This document shows, piece by piece, positions 15,158 to 24,355 of a DNA stretch of 33,243 bases. Position 1 is the first letter of the stretch; each line of letters opens with the position of its first letter. Source of the DNA: Pseudomonadota bacterium (GTDB lineage Bacteria > Pseudomonadota > Gammaproteobacteria > Steroidobacterales > Steroidobacteraceae); NCBI GenBank assembly GCA_021779535.1, contig JAJYAM010000025.1, forward strand, positions 1 to 33,243, read 5' to 3'. The notes beneath the pieces are model-generated. The model had not been told where the DNA came from. It was given only the letters and a program-made list of their open reading frames with translations, and did not search any database. A program made the translations under genes and the position numbers.

Positions 15158-15934
15158 ATGTGCACGACCTGCGGTTGCGGCGGCGGACACGGTCACGATC
15201 ACGGTCACGCGAACCCCGCGAGCCCGCTCGCACCCTGGTCCGCGCCGGCGCCGCTCGCGCACGGCACGCGGCTGGTCTCGCTGGAGGTCGACGTCCTCGA
15301 GAAGAACGCGCGCTACGCAGCGGCCAACCGGGACGCGTTCGCGTCGCACGCGATCCAGGCGATCAATCTGATGTCGAGCCCGGGATCCGGCAAGACGTCG
15401 CTCCTGGTACGAACGATCGAGGCGCTCCGCGGGACCCGGCCGGCCGCGGTGATCGAGGGTGATCAGGAAACCGCCCGCGACGCCGAGCGGATTCGCGCGA
15501 CCGGCGCGCCGGCGACGCAGATCAACACCGGCAAGGGCTGTCACCTCGAAGCGCAGGCGGTCGGCCGTGCGTTCGCGGCGCTCGCGCCCGCCGCGGGGAG
15601 CGTGTTGTTCATCGAGAACGTCGGCAACCTGGTCTGCCCGGCCGCATTCGACCTCGGCGAGGCGGCGAAGGTCGTCGTCCTGTCCGTGACCGAAGGCGAG
15701 GACAAGCCGCTGAAGTACCCGGAGATGTTCCGGGTCGCATCGCTCCTGCTGCTGAACAAGACCGATCTGCTGCCGTACGTCGACTTCGACGTCGATTTCG
15801 CACTGCAATGCGCGCGCCGCGTGAACCCCGGGCTGCCGGCGATCCTGACCTCGGCGAAGACGGGCGCCGGCATCGACGCGTGGCTCGACTGGATCGAGCG
15901 CGGCCGGACGCCGCGCATCGCCGCGGCACGGTGA
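15158..15934 (+). CDS. hypB: Hydrogenase nickel-incorporation GTPase HypB
   Basis: A 258-residue SIMIBI GTPase that delivers nickel with HypA. The N-terminus [10 protein letters not shown] carries the high-affinity CxxCxC nickel site, followed by a short His-rich stretch (HGHDHGH, 11-17) that could hold extra nickel, much shorter than the rhizobial versions. P-loop SSPGSGKT (73-80), NKTD specificity motif (200-203), and a G-domain metal site at C128/H129 and C160. The ATG at 15158 has GGAG eight bases ahead; a GTG at 15149 overlapping the hypA stop is less likely because the Cys motif should be N-terminal. Its stop overlaps the hypF start by four bases. Confidence 0.96.
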   Translation: MCTTCGCGGGHGHDHGHANPASPLAPWSAPAPLAHGTRLVSLEVDVLEKNARYAAANRDAFASHAIQAINLMSSPGSGKTSLLVRTIEALRGTRPAAVIEGDQETARDAERIRATGAPATQINTGKGCHLEAQAVGRAFAALAPAAGSVLFIENVGNLVCPAAFDLGEAAKVVVLSVTEGEDKPLKYPEMFRVASLLLLNKTDLLPYVDFDVDFALQCARRVNPGLPAILTSAKTGAGIDAWLDWIERGRTPRIAAAR

Positions 15935-18255
15935 GCGGCGCGTCGCACCTGCGGGTCGACGCGAGACACATCCGCGTCGGCGGGATCGTGCAGGGCGTCG
16001 GGTTCCGCCCATTCGTGTGGCGGCTCGCGCACGAGCTCGAGCTATGCGGCTGGGTTCGCAACGATTCCGCGGGTGTCGAGATCACCGCCGAGGGTCCGGC
16101 CGCGCGGCTGGAAGAGCTGGTCGCGCGGATCGCGAGCGACGCGCCGCCGCTCGCGCGGATCGATTCGATCACCGCCCGCGAGGTGTGCCCCGCGGGCCAC
16201 GCGGGCTTCGCGATCGCGGCGAGCGTCGCCTCGCGTTGCGCGACCGCGATCGGCCCGGACACCGCGACCTGCCCGGCCTGCCTCGCCGAGCTGTTCGATC
16301 CGCGGAACCGGCGCTGGCGCCATGCGTTCGTCACCTGCACGCATTGCGGGCCGCGCTACACGATCGCCACGGGCTTGCCGTACGATCGCTCGCGCACCAG
16401 CATGGCGCCGTTCGCGATGTGCGCGGACTGCGCCCGCGAGTACCAGGACCCCGCCGATCGCCGCTTCCACGCCGAGCCGATCGCCTGTCCGAATTGCGGT
16501 CCGCGCCTGCGGTTCCTCGGCCGCGACGGCGTCGACACCGGCGGGGGACCCGGCGCCGACCCGATCGCGCAGACCCTGCAGCGCCTGCGCGCGGGCGAGA
16601 TCGTCGCGATCAAGGGCCTCGGCGGCTATCACCTGGCCTGCGATGCGCGCAACCCGCGGGCGGTCGCCGCGCTGCGCGAGCGCAAGGCGCGCGAGGCCAA
16701 GCCGTTCGCGTTGATGGTCGCGAACCGCGCCTCGCTCGGCGGGATCGCGCGCGCGGACGCCGCGGCCGGGCGCGACCTCGAGTCCGCGGAGCGGCCGATC
16801 GTGCTGCTGCCGAAGGATCCGGCCGCGGAGGCCACGCTGGCGGGGATCGCCGACGGCCTCGACCACGTCGGCGTGATGCTGCCGACCACGCCGATCCACT
16901 GGCTGCTGTTCCACGAGGCCGCCGGACGGCCGCCGGGAACCGCGTGGCTCGCGGCACCGTCGCGCGAGGTGTGGGTCATGACCAGCGCGAACCCCGGCGG
17001 CGAACCACTGGTGACCGGCGACGAGGAGGCGCTGCGGCGACTCGGCGGGATCGCCGACGCGTACCTGCAGCACGACCGTGCGATCGCGGTGCGCTGCGAC
17101 GACTCGGTGCGCGTCGGCGGCGACGCGCCCCGCTTCCTGCGCCGCGCCCGCGGTTACACGCCCCAGGCGATCCGCCTGCCCGCGGCCGGACCGCCGGTGC
17201 TCGCGTTCGGCGCCGGCATGAAGAGCACGGTGTGCGTGACCCGCGGCGACGAGGCGTTCCTGTCGCAGCACGTCGGCGATCTCGACGATGCCGCGACGGT
17301 CGCGTTCCTCGAGGAGTGCGCGCAGCATCTGTGCGCGCTGCTCGAGGTGGAGCCACAGCGGATCGCGCACGACCTGCACCCGGACTTCCCGTCGACGCGT
17401 CTCGCGTGGCGGTTCGCGGCGGAGCGCGGCGCGTCCACGGTCGCGGTCGCGCATCACCACGCGCACGTCGCGGCGGTCGCGGCGGAGCATCGGCGGACCG
17501 GTCCGCTGCTCGGGCTCGCACTCGACGGCGTCGGTCTCGGGCCGGACGGCGAGGCCTGGGGCGGCGAGCTGCTCGAGGTGACCGGCACGACCTGCCGGCG
17601 CCTGGGGCACCTGGCGACCCTGCCCTTGCCGGGCGGCGACCGCGCCGCCCGGGAACCGTGGCGGGTCGCGGCCGGCGCCTTGCATCGGCTCGGCCGCGGC
17701 GCCGAGATCCCGATGCGCTTCGCCCGCCAGAGCGCGGCGCGCGGCGTCGTCGAACTGCTCGAGCGCGACCTGCGCTGTCCGGCGACGTCGAGCGCGGGGC
17801 GATGGTTCGATGCGGCCGCGGCGCTGCTCGGCGTCGCCGAGACCGCCCGCTACGAGGCCGAGCCCGCGATGCGCCTGGAGGCGCTCGCGCGCCGGCACGG
17901 GGCGGTGCCGGCGGCGGCGTCGTGGCGGATCGACCCTTGCGGCCGGCTCGACCTGCTGCCGCTGCTCGAGACGCTCGCCGACTGGCGCGGCACGCCGGAA
18001 CACGGCGCCGCGCTGTTTCATGCGACGCTCGCGGCGGCGCTGTGCGCGCTCGCGCTCGACGCGGCGGCTGCGCACCACCGCGACGCGATCGCGCTGTGCG
18101 GCGGCTGCCTGTGCAACGGCCTGTTGCGCGACGCGCTCTCGACCGGCCTGTCGGCGGCCGGAATGCAGGTGCTGCACGCGCAACGGGCGCCGCCGAACGA
18201 CGGCGCGATCAGCCTCGGCCAGGCGTGGGTGGCGCTCGCCACCGGGAGGAATTGA
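15931..18255 (+). CDS. hypF: Carbamoyltransferase HypF
   Basis: A 774-residue HypF that turns carbamoyl phosphate and ATP into carbamoyl-adenylate and passes the carbamoyl group to the C-terminal Cys of HypE, the source of the iron's cyanide ligands. Domains in order: acylphosphatase-like (about 12-100; [12 protein letters not shown]), two zinc fingers (C114/C117 with C136/C139, and C164/C167 with C186/C189), YrdC-like domain (about 208-400; [18 protein letters not shown]), and Kae1-like domain with HHHAH metal ligands (508-512), DGVGLGPDG, and GGCLCNG near the C-terminus. The GTG at 15931 shares GTGA with the hypB stop. All expected domains look intact. Confidence 0.96.
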   Translation: MSGASHLRVDARHIRVGGIVQGVGFRPFVWRLAHELELCGWVRNDSAGVEITAEGPAARLEELVARIASDAPPLARIDSITAREVCPAGHAGFAIAASVASRCATAIGPDTATCPACLAELFDPRNRRWRHAFVTCTHCGPRYTIATGLPYDRSRTSMAPFAMCADCAREYQDPADRRFHAEPIACPNCGPRLRFLGRDGVDTGGGPGADPIAQTLQRLRAGEIVAIKGLGGYHLACDARNPRAVAALRERKAREAKPFALMVANRASLGGIARADAAAGRDLESAERPIVLLPKDPAAEATLAGIADGLDHVGVMLPTTPIHWLLFHEAAGRPPGTAWLAAPSREVWVMTSANPGGEPLVTGDEEALRRLGGIADAYLQHDRAIAVRCDDSVRVGGDAPRFLRRARGYTPQAIRLPAAGPPVLAFGAGMKSTVCVTRGDEAFLSQHVGDLDDAATVAFLEECAQHLCALLEVEPQRIAHDLHPDFPSTRLAWRFAAERGASTVAVAHHHAHVAAVAAEHRRTGPLLGLALDGVGLGPDGEAWGGELLEVTGTTCRRLGHLATLPLPGGDRAAREPWRVAAGALHRLGRGAEIPMRFARQSAARGVVELLERDLRCPATSSAGRWFDAAAALLGVAETARYEAEPAMRLEALARRHGAVPAAASWRIDPCGRLDLLPLLETLADWRGTPEHGAALFHATLAAALCALALDAAAAHHRDAIALCGGCLCNGLLRDALSTGLSAAGMQVLHAQRAPPNDGAISLGQAWVALATGRN

Positions 18256-18258
18256 CCC

Positions 18259-18495
18259 ATGTGTCTCGCGATTCCCGCGCGCATCGTCGCGCGACTCGAA
18301 TCCGACCGCGCGATCGTCGAGCTCGGCGGAGTCCGCAAGGACATCTCGCTCGCGCTCGTCGAGAACGTCGCGGTCGGCGATTACGTGATCGTGCACGTGG
18401 GCTACGCGCTGCAGCGCCTCGACACCACGGAAGCCGAGCGCACGCTCGCGGCGTTCGCCGCGATCGGCGCCGAAGCGCTGGAGACGCCCCGATGA
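18259..18495 (+). CDS. hypC: Hydrogenase chaperone HypC
   Basis: A 78-residue canonical HypC. The MCLAIPARI start supplies the essential Cys2 that, with HypD, holds the Fe(CN)2CO unit, and GDYVIVHVGYA carries the conserved His (H46). It is shorter than the HupF-type protein at the head of the operon, so the operon encodes two HypC-family members. GGGAGGA lies about nine bases before the ATG. Three bases separate it from hypF, and its TGA overlaps the hypD ATG (ATGA). Confidence 0.96.
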   Translation: MCLAIPARIVARLESDRAIVELGGVRKDISLALVENVAVGDYVIVHVGYALQRLDTTEAERTLAAFAAIGAEALETPR

Positions 18496-19607
18496 AGTAC
18501 GTCGACGAGTTTCGCGACGGCGAGCTCGCGCGCGGGCTCGCCGCGGCGATCGCGCGCGATGCCGAGGCGCACCGGCACTATCGCTTCATGGAGTTCTGCG
18601 GCGGCCACACCCACGCGATTTCCCGCTACGGGCTCGCGGATCTGCTGCCCGACGGAATCCGGATGATCCACGGCCCGGGCTGCCCGGTGTGCGTGCTGCC
18701 GATCGGCCGGATCGACCAGGCGATACGGCTCGCGCGCGAACACCGGGTGATCCTCGCGACCTATGCCGACACGATGCGCGTGCCCGCGTCGCAACGGCTC
18801 ACGCTGCTGCGGGCGAAGGCGCTCGGCGCGGACGTGCGGATGGTCTACTCGACCGAGGACGCGCTCGCGATCGCGCGCGCGAACCCGCACCGCGAGGTCG
18901 TGTTCCTCGCGATCGGATTCGAGACGACGACGCCGCCGACCGCGGTCGCGGTGCTGCACGCCGCGGAAGCCGCGCTCGGCAATTTCAGCATCCTGTGCAA
19001 CCACGTGCTCACGCCGGCCGCGATGCACGCGATCCTCGACGCGCCGCAAGGCGTCGCGATCGACGGCTTCGTCGGCCCGGCGCACGTCTCGACGGTGATC
19101 GGCAGCGCCCCGTACGAGCCGTTCGCGCTCGACTACGGCAAGCCCGTCGTGATCGCCGGCTTCGAGCCGCTCGACCTGCTGCGGGCGATCCACCTGCTGG
19201 TCCGGCAGGTGAACGAGGGTCGCGCCGCGGTCGAGAACGAGTTCACGCGCGCGGTCACGCGCGCGGGGAATGTGCGCGCGCAGGCGCTCGTCGACCGGGT
19301 GTTCGAGCGGCGCGCGGATTTCGAATGGCGCGGGCTCGGGACGATCCCGGCGAGCGCGCTGCAATTGCGGCCGGAGTTCGCGCACTTCGACGCCGAACGG
19401 CGCTTCGCGGTGGCGTACGAGCCGGTCCCTGACAACAAGGCCTGCGCCTGCGGGGAGATCCTGCGCGGCGAGAAACGCCCCGAGGAATGCCGGATCTTCG
19501 GAACCGCGTGCACGCCCGAGAACCCGATCGGCTCGTGCATGGTGTCCTCGGAAGGCGCATGCGCCGCGCACTACACCTACGGGCGGTTACGCGGAGCCGC
19601 CGCGTGA
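18492..19607 (+). CDS. hypD: Hydrogenase iron-sulfur scaffold HypD
   Basis: A 371-residue HypD, the [4Fe-4S] protein on which Fe(CN)2CO is assembled together with HypC and HypE. Conserved sites are FCGGHTH (C36), GPGCPVC (C64, C67) and a C-terminal Cys cluster at C318, C320, C333, C340, C349 and C357 that binds the cluster. GFETTTPPTA is also typical. Length is normal. It overlaps hypC (ATGA) and hypE (GTGA), indicating tight translational coupling. Confidence 0.96.
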   Translation: MKYVDEFRDGELARGLAAAIARDAEAHRHYRFMEFCGGHTHAISRYGLADLLPDGIRMIHGPGCPVCVLPIGRIDQAIRLAREHRVILATYADTMRVPASQRLTLLRAKALGADVRMVYSTEDALAIARANPHREVVFLAIGFETTTPPTAVAVLHAAEAALGNFSILCNHVLTPAAMHAILDAPQGVAIDGFVGPAHVSTVIGSAPYEPFALDYGKPVVIAGFEPLDLLRAIHLLVRQVNEGRAAVENEFTRAVTRAGNVRAQALVDRVFERRADFEWRGLGTIPASALQLRPEFAHFDAERRFAVAYEPVPDNKACACGEILRGEKRPEECRIFGTACTPENPIGSCMVSSEGACAAHYTYGRLRGAAA

Positions 19608-20644
19608 GCGCGCCGTACGCCCGGCCGCTCGACCTCAAGCACGGCCTCGTCGATCTCACCCACGGATCCGGCGGACGCGCGATGGCGCAGCTGATTCGCG
19701 AATTGTTCGTGCGCGAGCTCGCGAACGAGTATCTCGCGCAGGGCGACGACGGCGCGCGCCTGGGCCGCGCCACCGGCCGCCTGGTCGTCGCGACCGACGC
19801 CCACGTGGTCTCGCCGCTGTTCTTTCCCGGTGGCGACATCGGCTGCCTGTCGGTGAACGGCACGATCAACGACGTCGCGGTGATGGGCGCGCGGCCGCTG
19901 TATCTCGCCGCGAGCTTCGTGCTCGAAGAGGGCTTTCCACTCGCGGATCTCGCGAAGATCGCCGCCTCGATGGGCCGCGCGTCGCGCGAGGCCGGCGTCC
20001 CGGTCGTGACCGGCGACACCAAGGTCGTCGAGCGCGGCAAGGCGGACGGCGTGTTCATCACGACGACCGGCGTCGGGGAGCTGCGTGACGGCATCGACTG
20101 CTCCGGCGCGAATGCCCGACCCGGGGATGTCGTGCTGCTCAGCGGTCCGATCGGCGCGCACGGCATGGCGATCATGGCCTGTCGCGAGAATCTCTCGTTC
20201 GACGCGCCGATCGTCTCGGACACCGCCGCGCTGCACGGCCTGGTCGACGCCTTGCTGCGCGCGGCGCCGGGCCTGCACACGATGCGCGACGCGACCCGCG
20301 GCGGGGTCGGCGCGACGCTGAACGAGATCGCGCAGCAATCCGGCGTCGGCATCGAGATCGACGAAGCCGCGATCCCGATTCCCGCGCCGGTCGAGGCGGC
20401 GTGCGAGCTCCTCGGACTCGACCCGCTGTACGTCGCGAACGAAGGCCGGCTGCTCGCGATCTGCCCGCCGGACCTCGCCGGGGACGCGCTTGGCGCGCTG
20501 CGCGCGCACCCGCTCGGCGCCGGCGCGACGCGGATCGGCCGCGTGATCGAGGACCCGCGGCGCTTCGTGCAGATGCGCACGCGGCTTGGCGGCCGCCGGA
20601 TCGTCGACTGGCTGCATGGCGACCAGCTGCCGCGGATCTGCTGA
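19604..20644 (+). CDS. hypE: Hydrogenase maturation protein HypE
   Basis: A 346-residue HypE of the PurM/ThiL-like ATPase fold. It accepts the carbamoyl group from HypF on its C-terminal Cys and dehydrates it to thiocyanate. The C-terminus is PRIC with Cys346 last, as needed for function. HGSGG near residue 20, VNGTINDVAVMG, VTGDTKVVE and MRDATRGGVG are the nucleotide-binding signatures. The GTG at 19604 overlaps the hypD stop; the open frame continues upstream but that part is a shadow of hypD. The hupK gene follows by 15 bases. Confidence 0.96.
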   Translation: MSAPYARPLDLKHGLVDLTHGSGGRAMAQLIRELFVRELANEYLAQGDDGARLGRATGRLVVATDAHVVSPLFFPGGDIGCLSVNGTINDVAVMGARPLYLAASFVLEEGFPLADLAKIAASMGRASREAGVPVVTGDTKVVERGKADGVFITTTGVGELRDGIDCSGANARPGDVVLLSGPIGAHGMAIMACRENLSFDAPIVSDTAALHGLVDALLRAAPGLHTMRDATRGGVGATLNEIAQQSGVGIEIDEAAIPIPAPVEAACELLGLDPLYVANEGRLLAICPPDLAGDALGALRAHPLGAGATRIGRVIEDPRRFVQMRTRLGGRRIVDWLHGDQLPRIC

Positions 20645-20659
20645 GGGGCGTGCGCGGGC

Positions 20660-21718
20660 ATGAGCGGCGCGGTCGAGCTCGCGATCCGGACCCGGGATCG
20701 TCGCATCGACGCGGTCCACGTCGCGACGCGCCGCCCCCGGCTCGCGCCGCTGCTCGCGGGTCGCCCGGCAGAGGACGCGGCGATCTGGATCGAGACCCTG
20801 CACGCGATCTGCCGCGGCGCGCAAGGCGCCGCCGCCCGCGCCGCACTCGCCGCGGCCGGCGGGACCGAGGCTATCGCCGACGCCACCGGGCCGTCCGACG
20901 GCCCCGCCGCCGGTGTCGAGCCCCGACTGAGCGTCGACGCCGTGGCCAGGGTCGAAGCCGCGGCCGAGCTCGCGATCGCGGCGCTCGCCGACGACGTTCC
21001 GACCCGGCTCGCGGCGGCGCGCCGCGCCGCAGGCGACCCGCCGGCACTCGCGCGTCTGCTGGAAAGCGAGCTGCTCGGCGAGCCGATCGACCGCTGGCTC
21101 GCGATCACCGATGAGCGCGGACTCGCGCACTGGGCGGCGGGCACCGACGCCCCGCTCGCCCGCGCCTGTCGTCGCCGCCTCGGGCTTTGGGAGCCCGCCG
21201 CAGCCCCGATCGCGGCGCTGCCGGCGCTCGCCGCGCCCGACACGTTCGCCTCGTGGCCGCGGATCGATCCCGCGTTCGCGGCCGCACCGATCTTCGCAGG
21301 CGGTCCGCGAGAGACGGGTCCGATCGCGCGCCAGGGCCACCGGCCGCTGATCGCCGCGCTCGCGCGGCGGCCGCTGCTGCAACGCTGGATCGCGCGCTTG
21401 ACCGAGCTCGCGCTGCATGCGACCGGCGATCCCGAGTTTCAGTGCGGCCGCCTGTCGGTGGCCTCGGCCCAGGGCCGCGGGCGCGCGGTCGTCGAGACCG
21501 CGCGCGGCATGCTGATCCACGACGTCGCAGTGGATGGCGGGACGGTCCTCGAGTATTCGATCGTCGCGCCGACCGAGTGGAACTTCCATCCCGACGGGGC
21601 GATCCGGCATTGGTTGCTCGGCGCGCCGGCCGATTCGATCGAGCTCGCCCGCGACCACGCGCGTCGGGCCGCCGCGGCGCTCGACCCGTGCGTCGAGTGC
21701 CGCATCACCGCCGGATGA
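20660..21718 (+). CDS. hupK: HupK/HoxV-type degenerate hydrogenase large-subunit homologue
   Basis: A 352-residue protein homologous to [NiFe]-hydrogenase large subunits but not an enzyme. At the C-terminus, DPCVEC (342-347) matches the large subunit's DPCxxC nickel-iron ligand motif. It then ends after RITAG with no His and no cleavable extension. At the N-terminus the usual RxCGxC is reduced to HAICRGAQ, keeping one Cys (C51). A middle segment with ETARGMLIH and PTEWNFHPDG matches the large-subunit core. HupK/HoxV proteins are thought to be assembly scaffolds that carry the metal centre before transfer. Its place after hypE differs from rhizobia and Ralstonia, where it precedes hypA. It is the last gene of the operon. 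Confidence 0.88.
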   Translation: MSGAVELAIRTRDRRIDAVHVATRRPRLAPLLAGRPAEDAAIWIETLHAICRGAQGAAARAALAAAGGTEAIADATGPSDGPAAGVEPRLSVDAVARVEAAAELAIAALADDVPTRLAAARRAAGDPPALARLLESELLGEPIDRWLAITDERGLAHWAAGTDAPLARACRRRLGLWEPAAAPIAALPALAAPDTFASWPRIDPAFAAAPIFAGGPRETGPIARQGHRPLIAALARRPLLQRWIARLTELALHATGDPEFQCGRLSVASAQGRGRAVVETARGMLIHDVAVDGGTVLEYSIVAPTEWNFHPDGAIRHWLLGAPADSIELARDHARRAAAALDPCVECRITAG

Positions 21719-21723
21719 GGGCC

Positions 21724-21748
21724 GTCGGCGCGGGCGCGACGCGCCGGC
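21724..21748. terminator. Hairpin between the convergent hupK and ClC genes
   Basis: GTCGGCGCG (21724-21732) pairs with CGCGCCGGC (21740-21748) as a 9-bp stem with one G-U and a seven-base loop. It fills the gap between two convergent stop codons, so it could serve both transcripts. No U-run follows, so termination strength is uncertain. Confidence 0.45.
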
Positions 21749-23170
21749 TCACGACGATTGGAACGGGTCGCGCTCCGGATCGACGGGTCGCGGTTCCGGG
21801 TGGAAGCCCGGCACCAGCGGAAAATAGTTCTTCTCGGCCAGCGCTTCGTACAACGGCGGGGTGAACATCCCGGAAAAGCGCGACGCGAGCAACGCGGTCG
21901 CCATCATCGGGATCACCAAGCCGGTGCCGTTGGTCATTTCGATCACGATCACGAACGAGGTCAACGGCGACTGGGTCACCGCCGCGAGATAGCCCGTCAT
22001 GCAGAGCGCGATCAAGGACGCCATCGGCGCCGACGCGAACGCGACGTGCACCCACTGGGCGATTCCGGCGCCGATCGCCAACGACGGCGAGAACAGCCCT
22101 CCCGGAATGCCCGCGAGGTAGCTCACGATCAGCGCGCCCCATTTCGCGAGCGCAAAGCTCTGCGTGATCGGGTTGCGCCCCTCGAGCAGCAGCCGGGCCT
22201 GGTCGTAACCGCTGCCCCAGGTCTGCCCATGCGTCACGATGCCGAGCCCGGCGATCACCAGACCGATCACGAACGCGTAGAGCATCGGCCGGTTGCCCCG
22301 CCACGCGCGCATCGGCTTCGGCATCCAGCGCTCCCAGTGCAGCAGCGCCCAGTTGAACGCCGCGCCGAGGAGCCCGCACAGGAGCGCGACGAGCAGCACC
22401 GGCAGGATGAACCGGCTGTGGAAACTGTTCGGCACGGTGATCTGGCCGAAATAGAGGTAGTTCCCGGCGAGCGCGAGCGACGTGAGGCCGGAGAAGACCA
22501 CCGCGGTGATCATCGTGCCGTTGGTCCGGCTCTCGAAATCCCGCGCCAGTTCCTCGATCGCGAAGATGATGCCGGCGAGCGGCGTATTGAACGCGCCCGA
22601 CAGACCCGCGGCGGCGCCGGCGAGCAGGAGCTGACGCTCGAGCCGCGGGCTGCGGTGCGGATAGAAACGGCGCGTCTCCGCCATGATCGCCGCACCGATG
22701 TGCACCGTCGGCCCCTCGCGGCCGATCGTCAAGCCGCCGAGGAAGCCGATCAACGAGACGCCGAGCTTGCCGACGATCACGCGAAGCCCGAACAGGCGTT
22801 TCATCAGCGTCTGACCCGGGTCGCGCGGCGCGTGCAACGCGGCGATCACCTGCGGAATGCCGCTCCCCTCGCTCCCGTCGAACCATCGGCGGGTCAAGAA
22901 CAGCGCGAGCATCGTGCACGCCGGCGTGATCACCAGCGCGAGCCACGTGCGGCCGCGGATCCAGCCGAGGAACACCTCGTAGAGATCCTCGCTCCAGCGC
23001 GCGTACAGGACCGCGACCAGGCCGACCAGCAGCGCCGCGGTCCACGGCAACCCGAACTGCAGGAAGAGCCGCCGCGAGCGCGTGCTGATCAAGCGCATCC
23101 AGGCGCGCTGGCGCAGCAGTCTCAGGGTCGTCGATACTCGAGCGATGATGCGACTCCGTCGCGGGATCAC
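21749..23170 (-). CDS. ClC-family chloride channel / H+-Cl- antiporter
   Basis: A 473-residue inner-membrane ClC protein. The selectivity motifs are GSGIPQV, GREGPTV (with the gating Glu) and GGLFSPSLAIGA. FAIEEL keeps the internal proton-pathway Glu, which suggests an exchanger rather than a passive channel. No C-terminal CBS domains are present. The frame is open up to 23260, but a perfect TATAAT lies at 23204-23209, so translation should begin later; the GTG at 23170 has GGGAGA nine bases ahead. It is divergent from the nickel permease and convergent with hupK. Family knowledge links such exchangers to acid resistance or charge balance; any link to hydrogenase is only positional. Confidence 0.9.
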   Translation of the reverse strand: MIPRRSRIIARVSTTLRLLRQRAWMRLISTRSRRLFLQFGLPWTAALLVGLVAVLYARWSEDLYEVFLGWIRGRTWLALVITPACTMLALFLTRRWFDGSEGSGIPQVIAALHAPRDPGQTLMKRLFGLRVIVGKLGVSLIGFLGGLTIGREGPTVHIGAAIMAETRRFYPHRSPRLERQLLLAGAAAGLSGAFNTPLAGIIFAIEELARDFESRTNGTMITAVVFSGLTSLALAGNYLYFGQITVPNSFHSRFILPVLLVALLCGLLGAAFNWALLHWERWMPKPMRAWRGNRPMLYAFVIGLVIAGLGIVTHGQTWGSGYDQARLLLEGRNPITQSFALAKWGALIVSYLAGIPGGLFSPSLAIGAGIAQWVHVAFASAPMASLIALCMTGYLAAVTQSPLTSFVIVIEMTNGTGLVIPMMATALLASRFSGMFTPPLYEALAEKNYFPLVPGFHPEPRPVDPERDPFQSS

Positions 23171-23203
23171 GGCCGACCGTCTCCCGACGGACGACAAACG
23201 AAT

Positions 23204-23209
23204 ATTATA
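23204..23209 (-). promoter_or_regulatory. TATAAT -10 box for the ClC gene
   Basis: A perfect TATAAT reads on the minus strand (23209-23204). No good -35 lies 16-18 bases upstream; a TGTC precedes the box, close to but not exactly an extended -10. The start would be near 23197, about 27 bases before the chosen GTG. Confidence 0.45.
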
Positions 23210-23316
23210 GACACAAAGCGGGTGCGATCGGCGCCCGTGGCGCGTGGCTTCGGTAAGCACGGATGTCCCGGCGCCGCGATCGCGCTAGCCTGCGGGCGAG
23301 GGAGCCCGATCGCCCG

Positions 23317-24345
23317 ATGACCCGCGCCTCACGCCGTTCGGTCACGCTGATGTACGTGGCCTTGACGCTGTTCAACGCGGCGGCCTGGGGCTGGGCGCTG
23401 GTCGCGTTCCGCGATGCGCCCTGGCTGCTCGGCACCGCGGTCGTCGCCTACGGACTCGGGTTGCGCCACGCATTCGACGCGGATCACATCGCCGCGATCG
23501 ACAACGTCACGCGCCGGCTGGTGCGCGGCAGGCACCGTCCGATCGGCGTCGGACTGTACTTCGCACTGGGACACTCGACCGTCGTCGTGCTGGCGACCGC
23601 CGCGGTCGCGTTCGCCGCGAGCTCGATCACGGGGCGATACGGCGCGATCGCGCGCGATCTGGGCGGCATGCTCGGCACCACGATCTCGGCGCTCTTCTTA
23701 TTCGCGGTCGCGCTGATGAACCTCGCGATCTTCATCTCGCTGCTGCGAAGCTATCGGCGGCTGCGCACCGGCGCCGCGTACTGCGAACAGACCGTCGAGT
23801 GCCTGCTGAACGGACGCGGCATCCTCGCCCGACTGTTGAGACCGCTGTTCCGGCTGATCCGCAGCAGCCGGCAGATGATCGCGATCGGCTTCCTGTTCGG
23901 CCTCGGCTTCGATACCGCGACCGAAATCGCGCTGCTCGGGATCGCGGCAGCGGCCGCGGCGAAGGGCCTCTCGGCGTCGGTGCTGATGGTGTTCCCGTGC
24001 CTGTTCGCTGCCGGGATGACGCTGATGGACGCGACCGACGGCGTGCTGATGGCGAGCGCGTATGGCTGGGCGCTCGCCGATCCGGTGCGCACGCTGCGCT
24101 ACAATCTCGCGATCACACTGCTGTCGGTGCTGATCGCGCTGCTGATCGGAGGCGTCGAAGTCGCCGGCCTCCTCGCGCAGCGCTCACGCCTCCCGGGCGG
24201 GCCGTGGCCGATCGTGAGCCGCGTCGAGGCGCACTTCAGCGAGATCGGCGTCGCGCTCGCGCTCGCGCTGATCGGCTTGTGGATCGGGTCGGTCCTGCTC
24301 CATCGGGGCAAGCGGCGCGACCGGCTCGCGCTCGAGCCCGATTGA
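23317..24345 (+). CDS. NiCoT-family nickel/cobalt permease (HoxN/NixA type)
   Basis: A 342-residue inner-membrane high-affinity nickel or cobalt permease. The signature in helix 2 is RHAFDADHIAAID (H51, D56, H57; the HX4DH motif needed for transport). LGHSTVV and GLGFDTATE are the other family motifs. About eight hydrophobic segments are expected, and the length is close to HoxN. The ATG at 23317 follows GAGGGAG at slightly long spacing; an ATG at 23263 is the alternative. It lies downstream of the hyp operon with only the opposite-strand ClC gene between. That makes nickel supply for hydrogenase the likely job; cobalt cannot be excluded from sequence. Confidence 0.92.
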   Translation: MTRASRRSVTLMYVALTLFNAAAWGWALVAFRDAPWLLGTAVVAYGLGLRHAFDADHIAAIDNVTRRLVRGRHRPIGVGLYFALGHSTVVVLATAAVAFAASSITGRYGAIARDLGGMLGTTISALFLFAVALMNLAIFISLLRSYRRLRTGAAYCEQTVECLLNGRGILARLLRPLFRLIRSSRQMIAIGFLFGLGFDTATEIALLGIAAAAAAKGLSASVLMVFPCLFAAGMTLMDATDGVLMASAYGWALADPVRTLRYNLAITLLSVLIALLIGGVEVAGLLAQRSRLPGGPWPIVSRVEAHFSEIGVALALALIGLWIGSVLLHRGKRRDRLALEPD

Positions 24346-24355
24346 ACGCGCGCCG

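Noticed and set aside
16017-19607. A 1196-residue plus-strand frame ending as HypD, suggesting a HypF-HypD fusion
   Set aside because: The first part is a low-complexity shadow of hypF in another frame. HypD has its own ATG overlapping the hypC stop.
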